This document shows, in pieces, positions 52,572-60,329 of a DNA stretch of 64,000 bases. A model generated the notes under the pieces. The model did no database searches and was not told where the DNA came from. It was given only the letters and a program-made list of their open reading frames with translations. The stretch is from assembly GCF_040529055.1 (NCBI RefSeq), contig NZ_CP132342.1, positions 2,168,001 through 2,232,000 of the forward strand, in the 5' to 3' direction. The position numbers and the translations under genes were made by a program. This DNA comes from Xanthomonas sontii. GTDB lineage: Bacteria; Pseudomonadota; Gammaproteobacteria; Xanthomonadales; Xanthomonadaceae. Position 1 is the first letter of the stretch, and every line of letters starts with the position of its first letter.

Positions 52572-52597
52572 TCAATTCGGCTCATGGGTGCGATTGA
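52572..52597. promoter_or_regulatory. Candidate AmpR operator
   Basis: TCAAT (52572-52576) and ATTGA (52593-52597) form an interrupted dyad in the 98-bp region shared by ampR and bla, about 64-89 bp upstream of the bla start. Its place fits a LysR-type site; the short arms make it tentative. Confidence 0.4.
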
Positions 52598-52660
52598 ATA
52601 ACCTCGCTGGTGGGGGTGGGCCAATGCGGCCATCATCCTGGCTCCCGACGGAGGTGGACG

Positions 52661-53569
52661 ATGCTGACGAGACGACGGTTCCTGCAGGGCGTGGGAATGG
52701 GCGCGAGCCTGCTGGTCGTGGCTGGTGCACAGGCAAAAAACGCGAAAAACCCGACGCCGACGCTACCGCGGCGACTGGCCGAGATCGAGCGTCGCAGTGG
52801 CGGCCGGCTCGGCGTCAGCCTGCTCGACGGTGGCGGCGCAACGCTCGGCGGACAGCGCCAGAACGAGCGCTTCCCGCTGTGCAGTACCTTCAAATTTCTA
52901 TTGGCAGGGGCGGTGCTGCAGCGGGTCGACCGCGGTGAACTGGCCCTGGAGCGGCGCGTGCCGGTGCGCAAGGCGGATCTGCTGGCGAATGCGCCGGTGT
53001 CCGAGCGTCATGTCGGCGGCACGCTCAGCGTGGTCGAACTGTGCCGCGCGTCGATGATCTACAGCGACAACACCGCGGCCAACCTGCTGCTGCCGCTGGT
53101 CGGCGACCCGCCCGGCGTGACCCGCTTCCTGCGTGCGCTGGGCGATACGCAGACCCAACTGGACCGCAACGAGCCGGGCATGAACGAGTTCGTCGCCGGC
53201 GATCCGTGCGACACCACCACGCCGGCCGCGATGGCGGCGACGATGCGTGCCTTGTTGCTCGGCGAGGTGCTGCAGCCGGTGTCGCGGCAGCGCCTGATTG
53301 CTTGGATGCGCGACAACCGTACCGGCAACGACTGCCTGCGCGCCGGCTTGCCGGCGGGCTGGCGGATCGGCGACAAGACCGGCAGCAACGGCACCGATAC
53401 CCGCAACGACATCGCCATCGTCTGGGCGCCGGGACGGCCCACGCCGCTGCTGCTCACCGCATATCTCAACGGCGCCACGGTCGACAGCGCCGCGCGCGAT
53501 GCGACGCTGAAAGCGGTGGCGCAGGCGGTCGTTGCCTCGCTGCCTGCGCAGACGCTGCGTACTGGCTAG
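52661..53569 (+). CDS. bla: Class A beta-lactamase (L2/BlaXc-like), Tat-exported
   Basis: This 302-residue periplasmic serine hydrolase degrades penicillins and probably cephalosporins. All active-site motifs are present: STFK (S75, K78), SDN (135-137), EPGMN with the general base E171, and KTG (239-241). The N terminus MLTRRRFLQGVGMGASLLVV has a twin-arginine (RRRFL) signal, as in L2 enzymes. C74 precedes the serine, but the position corresponding to Ambler 238 is not Cys, so the disulfide of class A carbapenemases is absent. A GGAGG ribosome site precedes the ATG. It is divergent from ampR. Confidence 0.95.
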   Translation: MLTRRRFLQGVGMGASLLVVAGAQAKNAKNPTPTLPRRLAEIERRSGGRLGVSLLDGGGATLGGQRQNERFPLCSTFKFLLAGAVLQRVDRGELALERRVPVRKADLLANAPVSERHVGGTLSVVELCRASMIYSDNTAANLLLPLVGDPPGVTRFLRALGDTQTQLDRNEPGMNEFVAGDPCDTTTPAAMAATMRALLLGEVLQPVSRQRLIAWMRDNRTGNDCLRAGLPAGWRIGDKTGSNGTDTRNDIAIVWAPGRPTPLLLTAYLNGATVDSAARDATLKAVAQAVVASLPAQTLRTG

Positions 53570-53604
53570 GCGCGTTGCGCGCTGTCGCGCCGGATGCAGG
53601 TCGA

Positions 53605-53635
53605 TCTCCCGTAGGCGCGGCTTCGGCTGCGACAG
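53605..53635. repeat. REP-like element (GCGGCTTCGGCTGC variant)
   Basis: CCCGTAGGCGCGGCTTCGGCTGCGACAGG is a variant of the GTAGGAGCGGCTTCAGCCGCGAC family. It lies just after the bla stop, in the 268-bp gap before the esterase gene. Confidence 0.6.
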
Positions 53636-53837
53636 GTTTTATCGCGAAGGTCAGTCGCGGCTGATCCCACGAGCGGGAGCCGGAGCCAAGCGTACGAGAC
53701 GCTGCTCGCAATCATCGGCGACGCCACGTGTCGATGCCGCGCGCGATTGCCCGCGTTGTACCAACGGCCACGGCCATCGCGGCCGTGCTCACTGATCGTG
53801 CGGTCCCTTTCATTCCCAACCCTGTTCGGAGCGTCCC

Positions 53838-54785
53838 ATGCGTCGATTCGTGTGCTGTTCGTTGGCCATCGCCCTCGGTCTGTCTGCCCACGCCGCGCAG
53901 GCGCGGGTCTGGGAACCCACGCCGGGTCACGTGCAGGTGCCGATCTGGCCTGGCGCGGTGCCGGATGCGCTGCCGCATCCGAAGCCGGAAACGGCTGGGC
54001 CCGGGGCCAGGATCGACAACGTCAGCCGGCCGACCATGACGGTGTACCCGGCGCAGGGCCACAACACCGGCGCCGCGGTGGTGGTGTTTCCCGGCGGCGG
54101 CTACCAGATGCTGGCGATGGACCTGGAGGGCACGGAGATCTGCGACTGGCTGGTCTCGCGCGGCATCACCTGCGTGCTGTTGAAATACCGCGTGCCGAAC
54201 TCCGGGCCGACCTGGGTCAACGACCGGCGCTACTACCCCAAGGTGCAGACCGCGCTGCAGGACGCGCAGCGCACGCTGGGCCTGGTGCGCCAGCAGGCCG
54301 CCACCTGGGGCGTGGACCCGCACAAGATCGGGGTGATGGGCTTTTCCGCCGGCGGCCACCTGGTCGCCGCGACCAGTACGCATTTCGCCAAGCGCACCTA
54401 TCCGCTGGTGGATGCCGCCGATCGCGTGAGCTGCCGCCCGGATTTCGCCATCGCCGTGTATCCCGGCCATCTGTGGGTGCACGAGGACGAGGACGCCGAC
54501 ACCCGCAATCCCACCGATCTGGCGTTGCGTCCGGACATCCGCGTCGTCGCCGACACCCCGCCGACCTTCCTGCTGCAGGCGCAGGACGACTATGTCGACG
54601 GCATCTCGCAGGTGCTGGCGTACTACGTCGCACTCAACCATGCCGACGTGCCGACGGAAATGCACATCTATGCCCAGGGCGGCCACGCCTTCGGCCTGCG
54701 CGCGAAGCACCTGCCGATCGCACAGTGGCCGCAGCTGGTGGAGACCTGGCTGCGGACGATCGGGGTGCTTGAGGGCCGGGATTAG
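53838..54785 (+). CDS. Secreted alpha/beta-hydrolase (acetyl-esterase-like)
   Basis: The 315-residue protein has a signal peptide (MRRFVCCSLAIALGLSAHAAQA) and an alpha/beta-hydrolase domain. The oxyanion loop is VVVFPGGGYQML, the nucleophile elbow GFSAGGH (S170), the acid Asp250/251 in LQAQDDYVDG and the histidine in GGHAFG (H283). This is the pattern of BD-FAE/xylan-esterase-like enzymes that deacetylate plant polysaccharides. The exact substrate is unknown. Its last codons and TAG lie inside a GGGATT-type repeat (GGCCGGGATTAGGGATTCGGG). Confidence 0.88.
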   Translation: MRRFVCCSLAIALGLSAHAAQARVWEPTPGHVQVPIWPGAVPDALPHPKPETAGPGARIDNVSRPTMTVYPAQGHNTGAAVVVFPGGGYQMLAMDLEGTEICDWLVSRGITCVLLKYRVPNSGPTWVNDRRYYPKVQTALQDAQRTLGLVRQQAATWGVDPHKIGVMGFSAGGHLVAATSTHFAKRTYPLVDAADRVSCRPDFAIAVYPGHLWVHEDEDADTRNPTDLALRPDIRVVADTPPTFLLQAQDDYVDGISQVLAYYVALNHADVPTEMHIYAQGGHAFGLRAKHLPIAQWPQLVETWLRTIGVLEGRD

Positions 54786-54905
54786 GGATTCGGGATTCGG
54801 GATTGGCAAGAGCGTGTCAGTGCGCGGATTGCGCTTTCACGAATCCCCAATCCCAAATCCCGGACGTTGTCACGAATCCCCAATCCCGATTCCCGAATCC
54901 CGCCC
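54775..54905. repeat. Paired inverted GGGATT repeats between two convergent genes
   Basis: GGGATTAGGGATTCGGGATTCGGGATTGG (left) is followed by AATCCCCAATCCCAAATCCC and AATCCCCAATCCCGATTCCCGAATCCC (right). The two halves can form a long imperfect hairpin between the esterase and phospholipase genes and may act as a bidirectional terminator. Both genes take their last codons from it. Confidence 0.75.
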
Positions 54906-57038
54906 GCCTCCGGCGGGCTCCTGATACAGCCGCGCCGCCCCGCCCATGGCCGGATCGCTGATGCCGGGCTTGCCGGTTTCCACGCGGCCGGCCAGGCGCT
55001 GGCGGGCGTTGTCCTGGATCAGCCACAGGTCGTACCAGCCGCCGCTCGGCTTGGCATTCCAGCGAATGCGCTGCTCGGCGCCGGGCGCCAGCGTCACCCG
55101 TTGGCGCGGTTGTGCCTGGGCGTAGGCGGCCGGTTCCAGGGACACCTTGAGTGGCGCGGCACCCGGATTGCGCAGGACCAGGCACAGCGCCTGCGCGTCG
55201 GTCGGCTCCTGGACGATCTCGGCCTGCAGCAGCGGGGCGCTGAGGTCGCCACAGTAGTGGCGGTGGAAGCCGTTGGGGCCGAGCAGCCACAGGTCGTAGC
55301 TGCCGTCGTAGGTGGTCCAGGTGCCGTCCAGGGTCGCGCCGGCGCCCACAGTGTAGCGGCGCGGGATCGACTCCAGGAGGTAGCGGTCGTAGACGTGCAG
55401 CACCGCCGCTGCGCCGGTGTTGGCCATGCGCAACTGCACCTCGCCGCGCTCCGGCACGTGCTGCAACTGCACCGTCGGCCGATACGGCAAGGCACGTGCG
55501 CGGCGCACGCCGAACGCCTGACGCGGTGCCTGCAACTGCGCCGGCAGCGGTGGCACTGCGTGGTCGTGCAACGCCGCGGCGCGCGCGGCCGCCTCGCGCA
55601 CGTCCGGCAGGTCGGCGACGAACGGACGGGTGTCGGCCTGGCGGAAATCGAAGGCGTTCAGCAGGTCGCCGCAGACCGCGCGGCGCCACGGGGTCAGGCC
55701 GGCGGCGGCGACACCGAAGCGGCGCTCCAGCAGGCGCAGCACCGAGGTGTGGTCGTAGACCTGCGAATCGACCCAGCCGCCGCGGCTCCACGGCGAGATC
55801 ACGTACAGCGGTACGCGCGGGCCGAGGCCGTAGGGACGCCCACGCAGCTCCGGCGGATCGGCCTTGGCGTCGCCCGGCGCAGGATGCAGGTGGTATTCGC
55901 CGTCGGTGGCGACGCTGGAAGCGCCGGCCCAGCCGCCGGCCGCGGACGGGTCGGGCGAGGGCGGGGCCGGTGGCGGCACGTGATCGAAGAAGCCGTCGTT
56001 CTCATCGAACATCAGCAGCAGCGCGGTGCGTGCCCACACCTTGGGATCAGCGGTCAGCGCATCGAGCACGCGCGCGGTGTAGGCCGCGCCCTGCGCCGGG
56101 CTGGACGGATCGGGATGCTCGCTGCCGGCGGCGTCGGCGATGATGAAGCTCACCGACGGTAGCCGTGCGGCCAGCACGTCCTCGCGCAACTGCGCCAGGC
56201 TGCGGCTGGAGACGCCGCGTGCGCGCAGTTGCGGATCGTGCCCGGGTGCACCACGCCAGGCCGCGCGGAACGGCGCGAAGCCGGCCAGCGGGTTGTCGGT
56301 GAAGTTGTCGGCCATGTCCTGGTAGATCTGCCACGACACGCCGGCCTGCTGCAGCGCTTCGACGTAGCTGGGCCAGCGGTAGTCGTCCGGGTCGCCGCCC
56401 AGTTCCGGGAAGTTGTCGTGCGAGTTGGCGATCGCCGGGCCGCCGGCGCGCGCATGCGGATCGTTCTGCCCGGTCCACAGGAACACGCGGTTGGGATTGG
56501 TGCCGGCCTGGATCGCGCAGTGGTAGGCGTCGCAGATGGTGAAGGCGTCGGCGAGGGCGAACTGGAACGGCAGGTCGTCGCGTTCGTAGTGGGCCAGCGC
56601 GTGGTCGCGCTTGGCTGCCGGCCACTGGCCCATGCGGCCGTGGTCCCAGGCTTGCTGCGCGTTCGGCCAGGTATGCGGGGTGCCCTGCACGCGCATGGTG
56701 GCGAAGTCGCGTGCAGTGCGCAGCGGGAACGGCGCGAGCTGGCGGCTGCCGTCGGCACTGGGCTGCAGCCAGACCGTGCGCGGTGCGGTGTCGGGCAGCG
56801 GCGGGGCGGGGATCGGGAAACGGTCGCCGAAGCCGCGCACGCCGGGAAGGCTGCCGAAGTAATGATCGAAGGCGCGGTTCTCCTGCATCAGGATCACCAC
56901 GTGCTGCAGGTCGTCGAGGGTGCCGCTGCGCACGTCTGGGGCGATCGCGGCGGCGCGAGCGATGCTCGGCGGCAGCAGGGCGGCGGCGCTGGCGGTGAGG
57001 CCGGCGCGGAGCAGCCGGCGGCGGGTCTGGTCGGTCAT
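54870..57038 (-). CDS. Phosphocholine-specific phospholipase C, Tat-exported
   Basis: The 722-residue enzyme of the PlcN/PlcH/acid-phosphatase superfamily hydrolyses phospholipids such as phosphatidylcholine. The N terminus MTDQTRRRLLRAGLTASAAAL is a twin-arginine signal. The catalytic domain has VVILMQENRAFDHYFGSLPG, the metal-binding ENRAFDHYFG motif, NSHDNFPELGG, LLLMFDENDGFFDHVPPP and SPWSRGGWVDSQVYDHTSVLRL. Two C-terminal beta-sandwich repeats follow (from about residue 490; YDGSYDLWLLGPNGFHR, GGWYDLWLIQDN). The last ten residues (RDSGIGIGDS) are coded by a dispersed repeat, so the native C terminus may have been shorter. Confidence 0.93.
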   Translation of the reverse strand: MTDQTRRRLLRAGLTASAAALLPPSIARAAAIAPDVRSGTLDDLQHVVILMQENRAFDHYFGSLPGVRGFGDRFPIPAPPLPDTAPRTVWLQPSADGSRQLAPFPLRTARDFATMRVQGTPHTWPNAQQAWDHGRMGQWPAAKRDHALAHYERDDLPFQFALADAFTICDAYHCAIQAGTNPNRVFLWTGQNDPHARAGGPAIANSHDNFPELGGDPDDYRWPSYVEALQQAGVSWQIYQDMADNFTDNPLAGFAPFRAAWRGAPGHDPQLRARGVSSRSLAQLREDVLAARLPSVSFIIADAAGSEHPDPSSPAQGAAYTARVLDALTADPKVWARTALLLMFDENDGFFDHVPPPAPPSPDPSAAGGWAGASSVATDGEYHLHPAPGDAKADPPELRGRPYGLGPRVPLYVISPWSRGGWVDSQVYDHTSVLRLLERRFGVAAAGLTPWRRAVCGDLLNAFDFRQADTRPFVADLPDVREAAARAAALHDHAVPPLPAQLQAPRQAFGVRRARALPYRPTVQLQHVPERGEVQLRMANTGAAAVLHVYDRYLLESIPRRYTVGAGATLDGTWTTYDGSYDLWLLGPNGFHRHYCGDLSAPLLQAEIVQEPTDAQALCLVLRNPGAAPLKVSLEPAAYAQAQPRQRVTLAPGAEQRIRWNAKPSGGWYDLWLIQDNARQRLAGRVETGKPGISDPAMGGAARLYQEPAGGGRDSGIGIGDS

Positions 57039-57350
57039 GGGGGTCCGGGGAAGCGCAAAGCGGCGGCGGCCGGGATCGGCCGCCGCCGCGAGACTGCCAC
57101 GGCGCCGGTGACAGGTCGACCATGAGGGCGCTGCGACGCCGCGCTGTTGGCGCTGTTGGCTGTCTTCAGCGGCGTGTCGCGTTTGCTGCGACATGGCCTG
57201 TGCAGTGCGGGGGTCTGGGATCGCACGCGGCCTGTGCCATCGCGGCGCGAGCGATTGGCACGCCAGCGCTCCGTGATGGCACAGCACACGGCCGACCCGG
57301 CATCATCGCCGCTGCCGCCGCCGGCGGGTCCCACCGGAATCTCCTGCCCG
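57039..57350. other. Divergent intergenic region, no gene recognised
   Basis: These 312 bases separate phospholipase C (minus) from the antiporter (plus). An open frame in the antiporter frame begins near 57147, but its translation is Arg/Pro-rich and unlike an antiporter start. I take the region to be the two promoters. No clear -35/-10 pair stands out. Confidence 0.5.
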
Positions 57351-58634
57351 ATGAGCCACGAACTGATCTACCTGCTGCTGATCTTCGCCCTGCTGGTGAT
57401 CCCGCGCGCGCTGCAACGCTTCAAGATGCCGGCGCCGCTGACCTGCCTGCTGTTCGGCATCATCGCGATGCTGGCGATGGGGCCGCGCGCGCACGACCCG
57501 GTGGTGACCCTGCTGGCCACGCTCGGCATCTCCTCGCTGTTCCTGTTCGCCGGCCTGGAAGTGGACCCGAAGGCGCTGCGCCGCGGCTTGTGGCCGCTGC
57601 TGCTGCACCTGGTGGTGCGTGGCGGCACCCTGTTCGGCGTCGGCTGGCTGGCCTGGCGCTACGCCGGGCTGTCGTGGCAGGCGGCCGGATTGCTGGCGCT
57701 GGCCCTGCTGACCCCCTCCACCGGTTTCATCATCGAGTCGCTGGGGCGGCTTGGGCTGGACGAAGAAGAGCGCTTCTGGGTCACCAGCAAGGCCATCGCC
57801 GGCGAACTGCTGGCGCTGGCGGCGCTGTTCGTGATCCTGCAGGCCGGCGATCCCTGGCAGATGGGCCTGTCCAGCCTGGCGCTGCTGGCGATGCTGGTCG
57901 GCCTGCCGCTGCTGTTCGTGGCCCTGGGCCGCTGGGTGGCGCCGCAGGCGCCGGGGTCGGAGTTCTCGCTGCTGGTGATGGTCGGCCTGATCGCCGCCTA
58001 CATCACCTATTCGCTGGGCGTGTACTACCTGGTCGGTGCGTTCATCGCCGGGCTGGTGGCGCGGCTGCTGCGCCAGCGCATGCCGCTGCTGGCCTCCGAC
58101 GAGAACCTGCAGGCGGTGCGCCTGTTCGCCTCGTTCTTCGTGCCGTTCTACTTCTTCAACGCCGGCACCAAGGTGCCGAGCGGGGCGCTGAGCCTGCATG
58201 CACTGGGCCTGGGCCTGGCCCTGACCGCCTGCGTGCTGCCGCTGCGCATCGGCATCCTCTGGCTGCAGCGGCGGGTGCTGTTCGGCGAAGGCGCGCGCAG
58301 CAGCCTGCGGGTGTCGCTGGCGCTGTCGCCGACGCTGATCTTCACCCTGGTGCTGGCCGGCATCCTGCGCGACCGCTTCGCCATCGCCGACGCGCTGTTC
58401 GGCGCCCTGCTGCTGTACGCGGCCCTGACCACGCTGCTGCCGGCGCTGCTGCTGCGCATGCCGTTCGATGTCAGCCCGCTGGAGGCGGCGCCGGCTCCAG
58501 CGGCAGATCCCGCGTCGGCGCAGGCACCGACGGCGTCGGACGAGCCGGTGGCCGAGGCGCCGTTGGCGGACGCACCGACGCCGCCTGCCGGCGCGCCGGA
58601 AACGGCGCCGCGGCCCCAGCCCGGGCCGGCGTGA
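57351..58634 (+). CDS. CPA2-type cation:proton antiporter
   Basis: The 427-residue protein has about 12 membrane helices of the Na+/H+ exchanger fold (MSHELIYLLLIFALLVIPRAL; LLFGIIAMLAMGP; LLALALLTPSTGFIIESLG; AGELLALAALFVILQ). It lacks the cytoplasmic TrkA-N domain seen in the antiporter at 35514-37193. A Pro/Ala-rich C-terminal tail of about 60 residues follows the last helix. The ATG at 57351 starts the first helix. The transported ion (Na+ or K+) is not known. Confidence 0.87.
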   Translation: MSHELIYLLLIFALLVIPRALQRFKMPAPLTCLLFGIIAMLAMGPRAHDPVVTLLATLGISSLFLFAGLEVDPKALRRGLWPLLLHLVVRGGTLFGVGWLAWRYAGLSWQAAGLLALALLTPSTGFIIESLGRLGLDEEERFWVTSKAIAGELLALAALFVILQAGDPWQMGLSSLALLAMLVGLPLLFVALGRWVAPQAPGSEFSLLVMVGLIAAYITYSLGVYYLVGAFIAGLVARLLRQRMPLLASDENLQAVRLFASFFVPFYFFNAGTKVPSGALSLHALGLGLALTACVLPLRIGILWLQRRVLFGEGARSSLRVSLALSPTLIFTLVLAGILRDRFAIADALFGALLLYAALTTLLPALLLRMPFDVSPLEAAPAPAADPASAQAPTASDEPVAEAPLADAPTPPAGAPETAPRPQPGPA

Positions 58635-58708
58635 TGAGCGGGGACGCTTGAAAGCCAGCGTGCGGCCCCCATACTGGCCGCCTCCGTTGCTCTCGCGTTT
58701 TTGCCGCC

Positions 58709-59050
58709 ATGCCGATCTACGCTTTCCAATGTGCCGCATGCGGTCACAGCTTCGACCGCCTGCAGAAACTGTCCGATCCGGATCCCGAGACCTGTCCGTC
58801 CTGCGCCGCCCCGGCGGTCAAGCGCCAGCTCACCGCGCCGGCGTTCCGCCTGTCCGGCAGCGGCTGGTACGAGACCGACTTCAAGAAGGACGGCGACAAG
58901 AAACGCAACCTGGCCGAGTCGGGGAGTACGGCCAGCAGCGGGGACAGCAAGCCCGCGGCCGCCGCGACGACGTCCGACGCGCCGGCCAAGCCCGCTGCGG
59001 CGGCCACGCCTGCCGCCGCGCCTGCCGCGGCCAAGCCTGCGGCGACCTGA
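58709..59050 (+). CDS. FmdB-family zinc-ribbon protein
   Basis: The 113-residue protein has an N-terminal FmdB/CxxC zinc ribbon (MPIYAFQCAACGHSFDRLQ, then CPSCAAPAVKR), with Cys pairs at 8/11 and 29/32, followed by the conserved FRLSGSGWYETDFK segment. The last 45 residues are a low-complexity Ala/Pro/Lys tail that varies between species. FmdB-type proteins are putative regulators; no function is proven here. Confidence 0.92.
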   Translation: MPIYAFQCAACGHSFDRLQKLSDPDPETCPSCAAPAVKRQLTAPAFRLSGSGWYETDFKKDGDKKRNLAESGSTASSGDSKPAAAATTSDAPAKPAAAATPAAAPAAAKPAAT

Positions 59051-59082
59051 GTCCCGCCAGGCCGCGCCAAGCCCGCGGCCTC

Positions 59083-59150
59083 TCGTAGGAGTGGCTTCAG
59101 CCGCGACCGAGCCTTGCCCGGTCGCGGTCGATCCAAAAGAGCAAGAGCCG
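59083..59150. repeat. Pair of REP-like elements with a long stem
   Basis: TCGTAGGAGTGGCTTCAGCCGCGACC is followed by a second, inverted half (GGTCGCGGTCGATCC...AGAGCCGCTCCCG). CCGCGACC (59101-59108) and GGTCGCGG (59120-59127) pair perfectly around 11 bases. The structure lies between the convergent FmdB and DUF3011 genes and may terminate both transcripts. Confidence 0.65.
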
Positions 59151-59218
59151 CTCCCGAAGTCGACCTGTCACGCCATGGATCCGGCCACGCAGCACGCCGC
59201 GCGGCCCGTTGCCTTGGC

Positions 59219-60172
59219 TCAGCGCGCCCCGAAGCGTGCCCGGCAGCCGCCGTTGACCCACACCGTATTGCCTTCGTAGCCCCAGGTGCGGCCTTCCGCG
59301 CAGGTGGTGCCGGACAGCTGTTCGATCAGTTCCGGGCGGCCCTGGCGGCGGTCCCAGGCGCAGGTGCGCAGACGCTTGTCGTCGCTGCTGCAGGTCACCG
59401 TGTAGCCGCTGTCCAGCGGCGGCCGGCCCGGCCCCCAGCCACCGCCGCCGCGGCCCTGGGCGAACTCGCCGCGACAACCGTCGTCGACCCACACCGCGCC
59501 GTCGCGCGAGCCCCAGGTGCGGCCCTCGATGCAGCGGGTGTCCGACAGCTGCCGCACCAGCATGGCGTTGCGCCAGCCGGTCGGGCAGATGCGCTGGCGC
59601 TGGTCCTGGCTCTCGCAGCGGACGGTGCCGGCCACGCCGCCACTGCCGCCGCCGTCGCCCCAGTTGCCGCCCCAATTGCCGCGACCTTCGACGAAGCGAC
59701 CACGGCAGCCCTGGTCCACCCACACCACGCCGGGCGCCGAGCCCCAGGTGCGGCCTTCGATGCAGGGCGAATCGGACAGCGTGCCGACCAGTCGCGCAGG
59801 CCCGCGAAACGGCGTGGCGCATTGCTGGCGACGGCGGTCGTTGCTGGAGCAGGCGACGGTGCGGCCGTCGAAGCCCGGTTCCTGCCGCCAGCCGCCGCCG
59901 CTGCCGCGCAGCGAGGTGGCGATGTCCTGCTGGATGTTGCCGAAGCCCCAGCCGCGGTCGATCTGGTCCAGGTAGAACTCGAGCTGGTCGTCGGGGATCT
60001 GCCGGCCGCGCGACTGGTCGGCGTACTCGCGCTCGATCACCCGGACCCGCCCGGGGACCGACAGTTGCCGCAGGTCCTGCGGCGCGTAGGCACGGGCGCT
60101 CTGGGCCGCGGCTGGGGCGCTGGCCAGGGCCAGCGCGGCGATCACCAGCCAGCCACCAAGGTGCTTCAACAT
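59219..60172 (-). CDS. Secreted protein with three DUF3011 repeats
   Basis: The 317-residue protein has a signal peptide (MLKHLGGWLVIAALALASAPAAAQ), a helical segment (about 30-90) and three tandem DUF3011-like repeats at about 104-161, 182-239 and 257-315, joined by Gly-rich linkers. Each repeat has four cysteines with near-constant spacing (108/118/137/156; 186/196/214/233; 261/271/291/310) and the sequence CIEGRTWG or CAEGRTWG followed by a WVD/NxGCR motif. Twelve cysteines imply six disulfides in the periplasm or outside. DUF3011 function is unknown; similar repeats occur in lectin-like proteins. Confidence 0.87.
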   Translation of the reverse strand: MLKHLGGWLVIAALALASAPAAAQSARAYAPQDLRQLSVPGRVRVIEREYADQSRGRQIPDDQLEFYLDQIDRGWGFGNIQQDIATSLRGSGGGWRQEPGFDGRTVACSSNDRRRQQCATPFRGPARLVGTLSDSPCIEGRTWGSAPGVVWVDQGCRGRFVEGRGNWGGNWGDGGGSGGVAGTVRCESQDQRQRICPTGWRNAMLVRQLSDTRCIEGRTWGSRDGAVWVDDGCRGEFAQGRGGGGWGPGRPPLDSGYTVTCSSDDKRLRTCAWDRRQGRPELIEQLSGTTCAEGRTWGYEGNTVWVNGGCRARFGAR

Positions 60173-60329
60173 GGGTTCTCTCCTCCCCGTGAATGGTGCG
60201 CGGACTATAGCCGCAGGCCAACTTAAGCCAGGATGAGTCATGCGCGATTTGCCCGGGCCGACGCGCCGCCGCAGAATACCGGGCTTGCCGGCGCCTTCTG
60301 CGCCGGGCGCCCCCTGTTTGGAGCTAGCG

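Noticed and set aside
52661..53569. Class A carbapenemase
   Set aside because: The Cys before the active-site Ser is present, but its disulfide partner near Ambler 238 is not, so the KPC/NMC-A signature is incomplete.
57147..57350. N-terminal extension of the CPA2 antiporter
   Set aside because: The in-frame extension is Arg/Pro-rich and precedes the family-typical start MSHELIYLLL; it is more likely promoter sequence.
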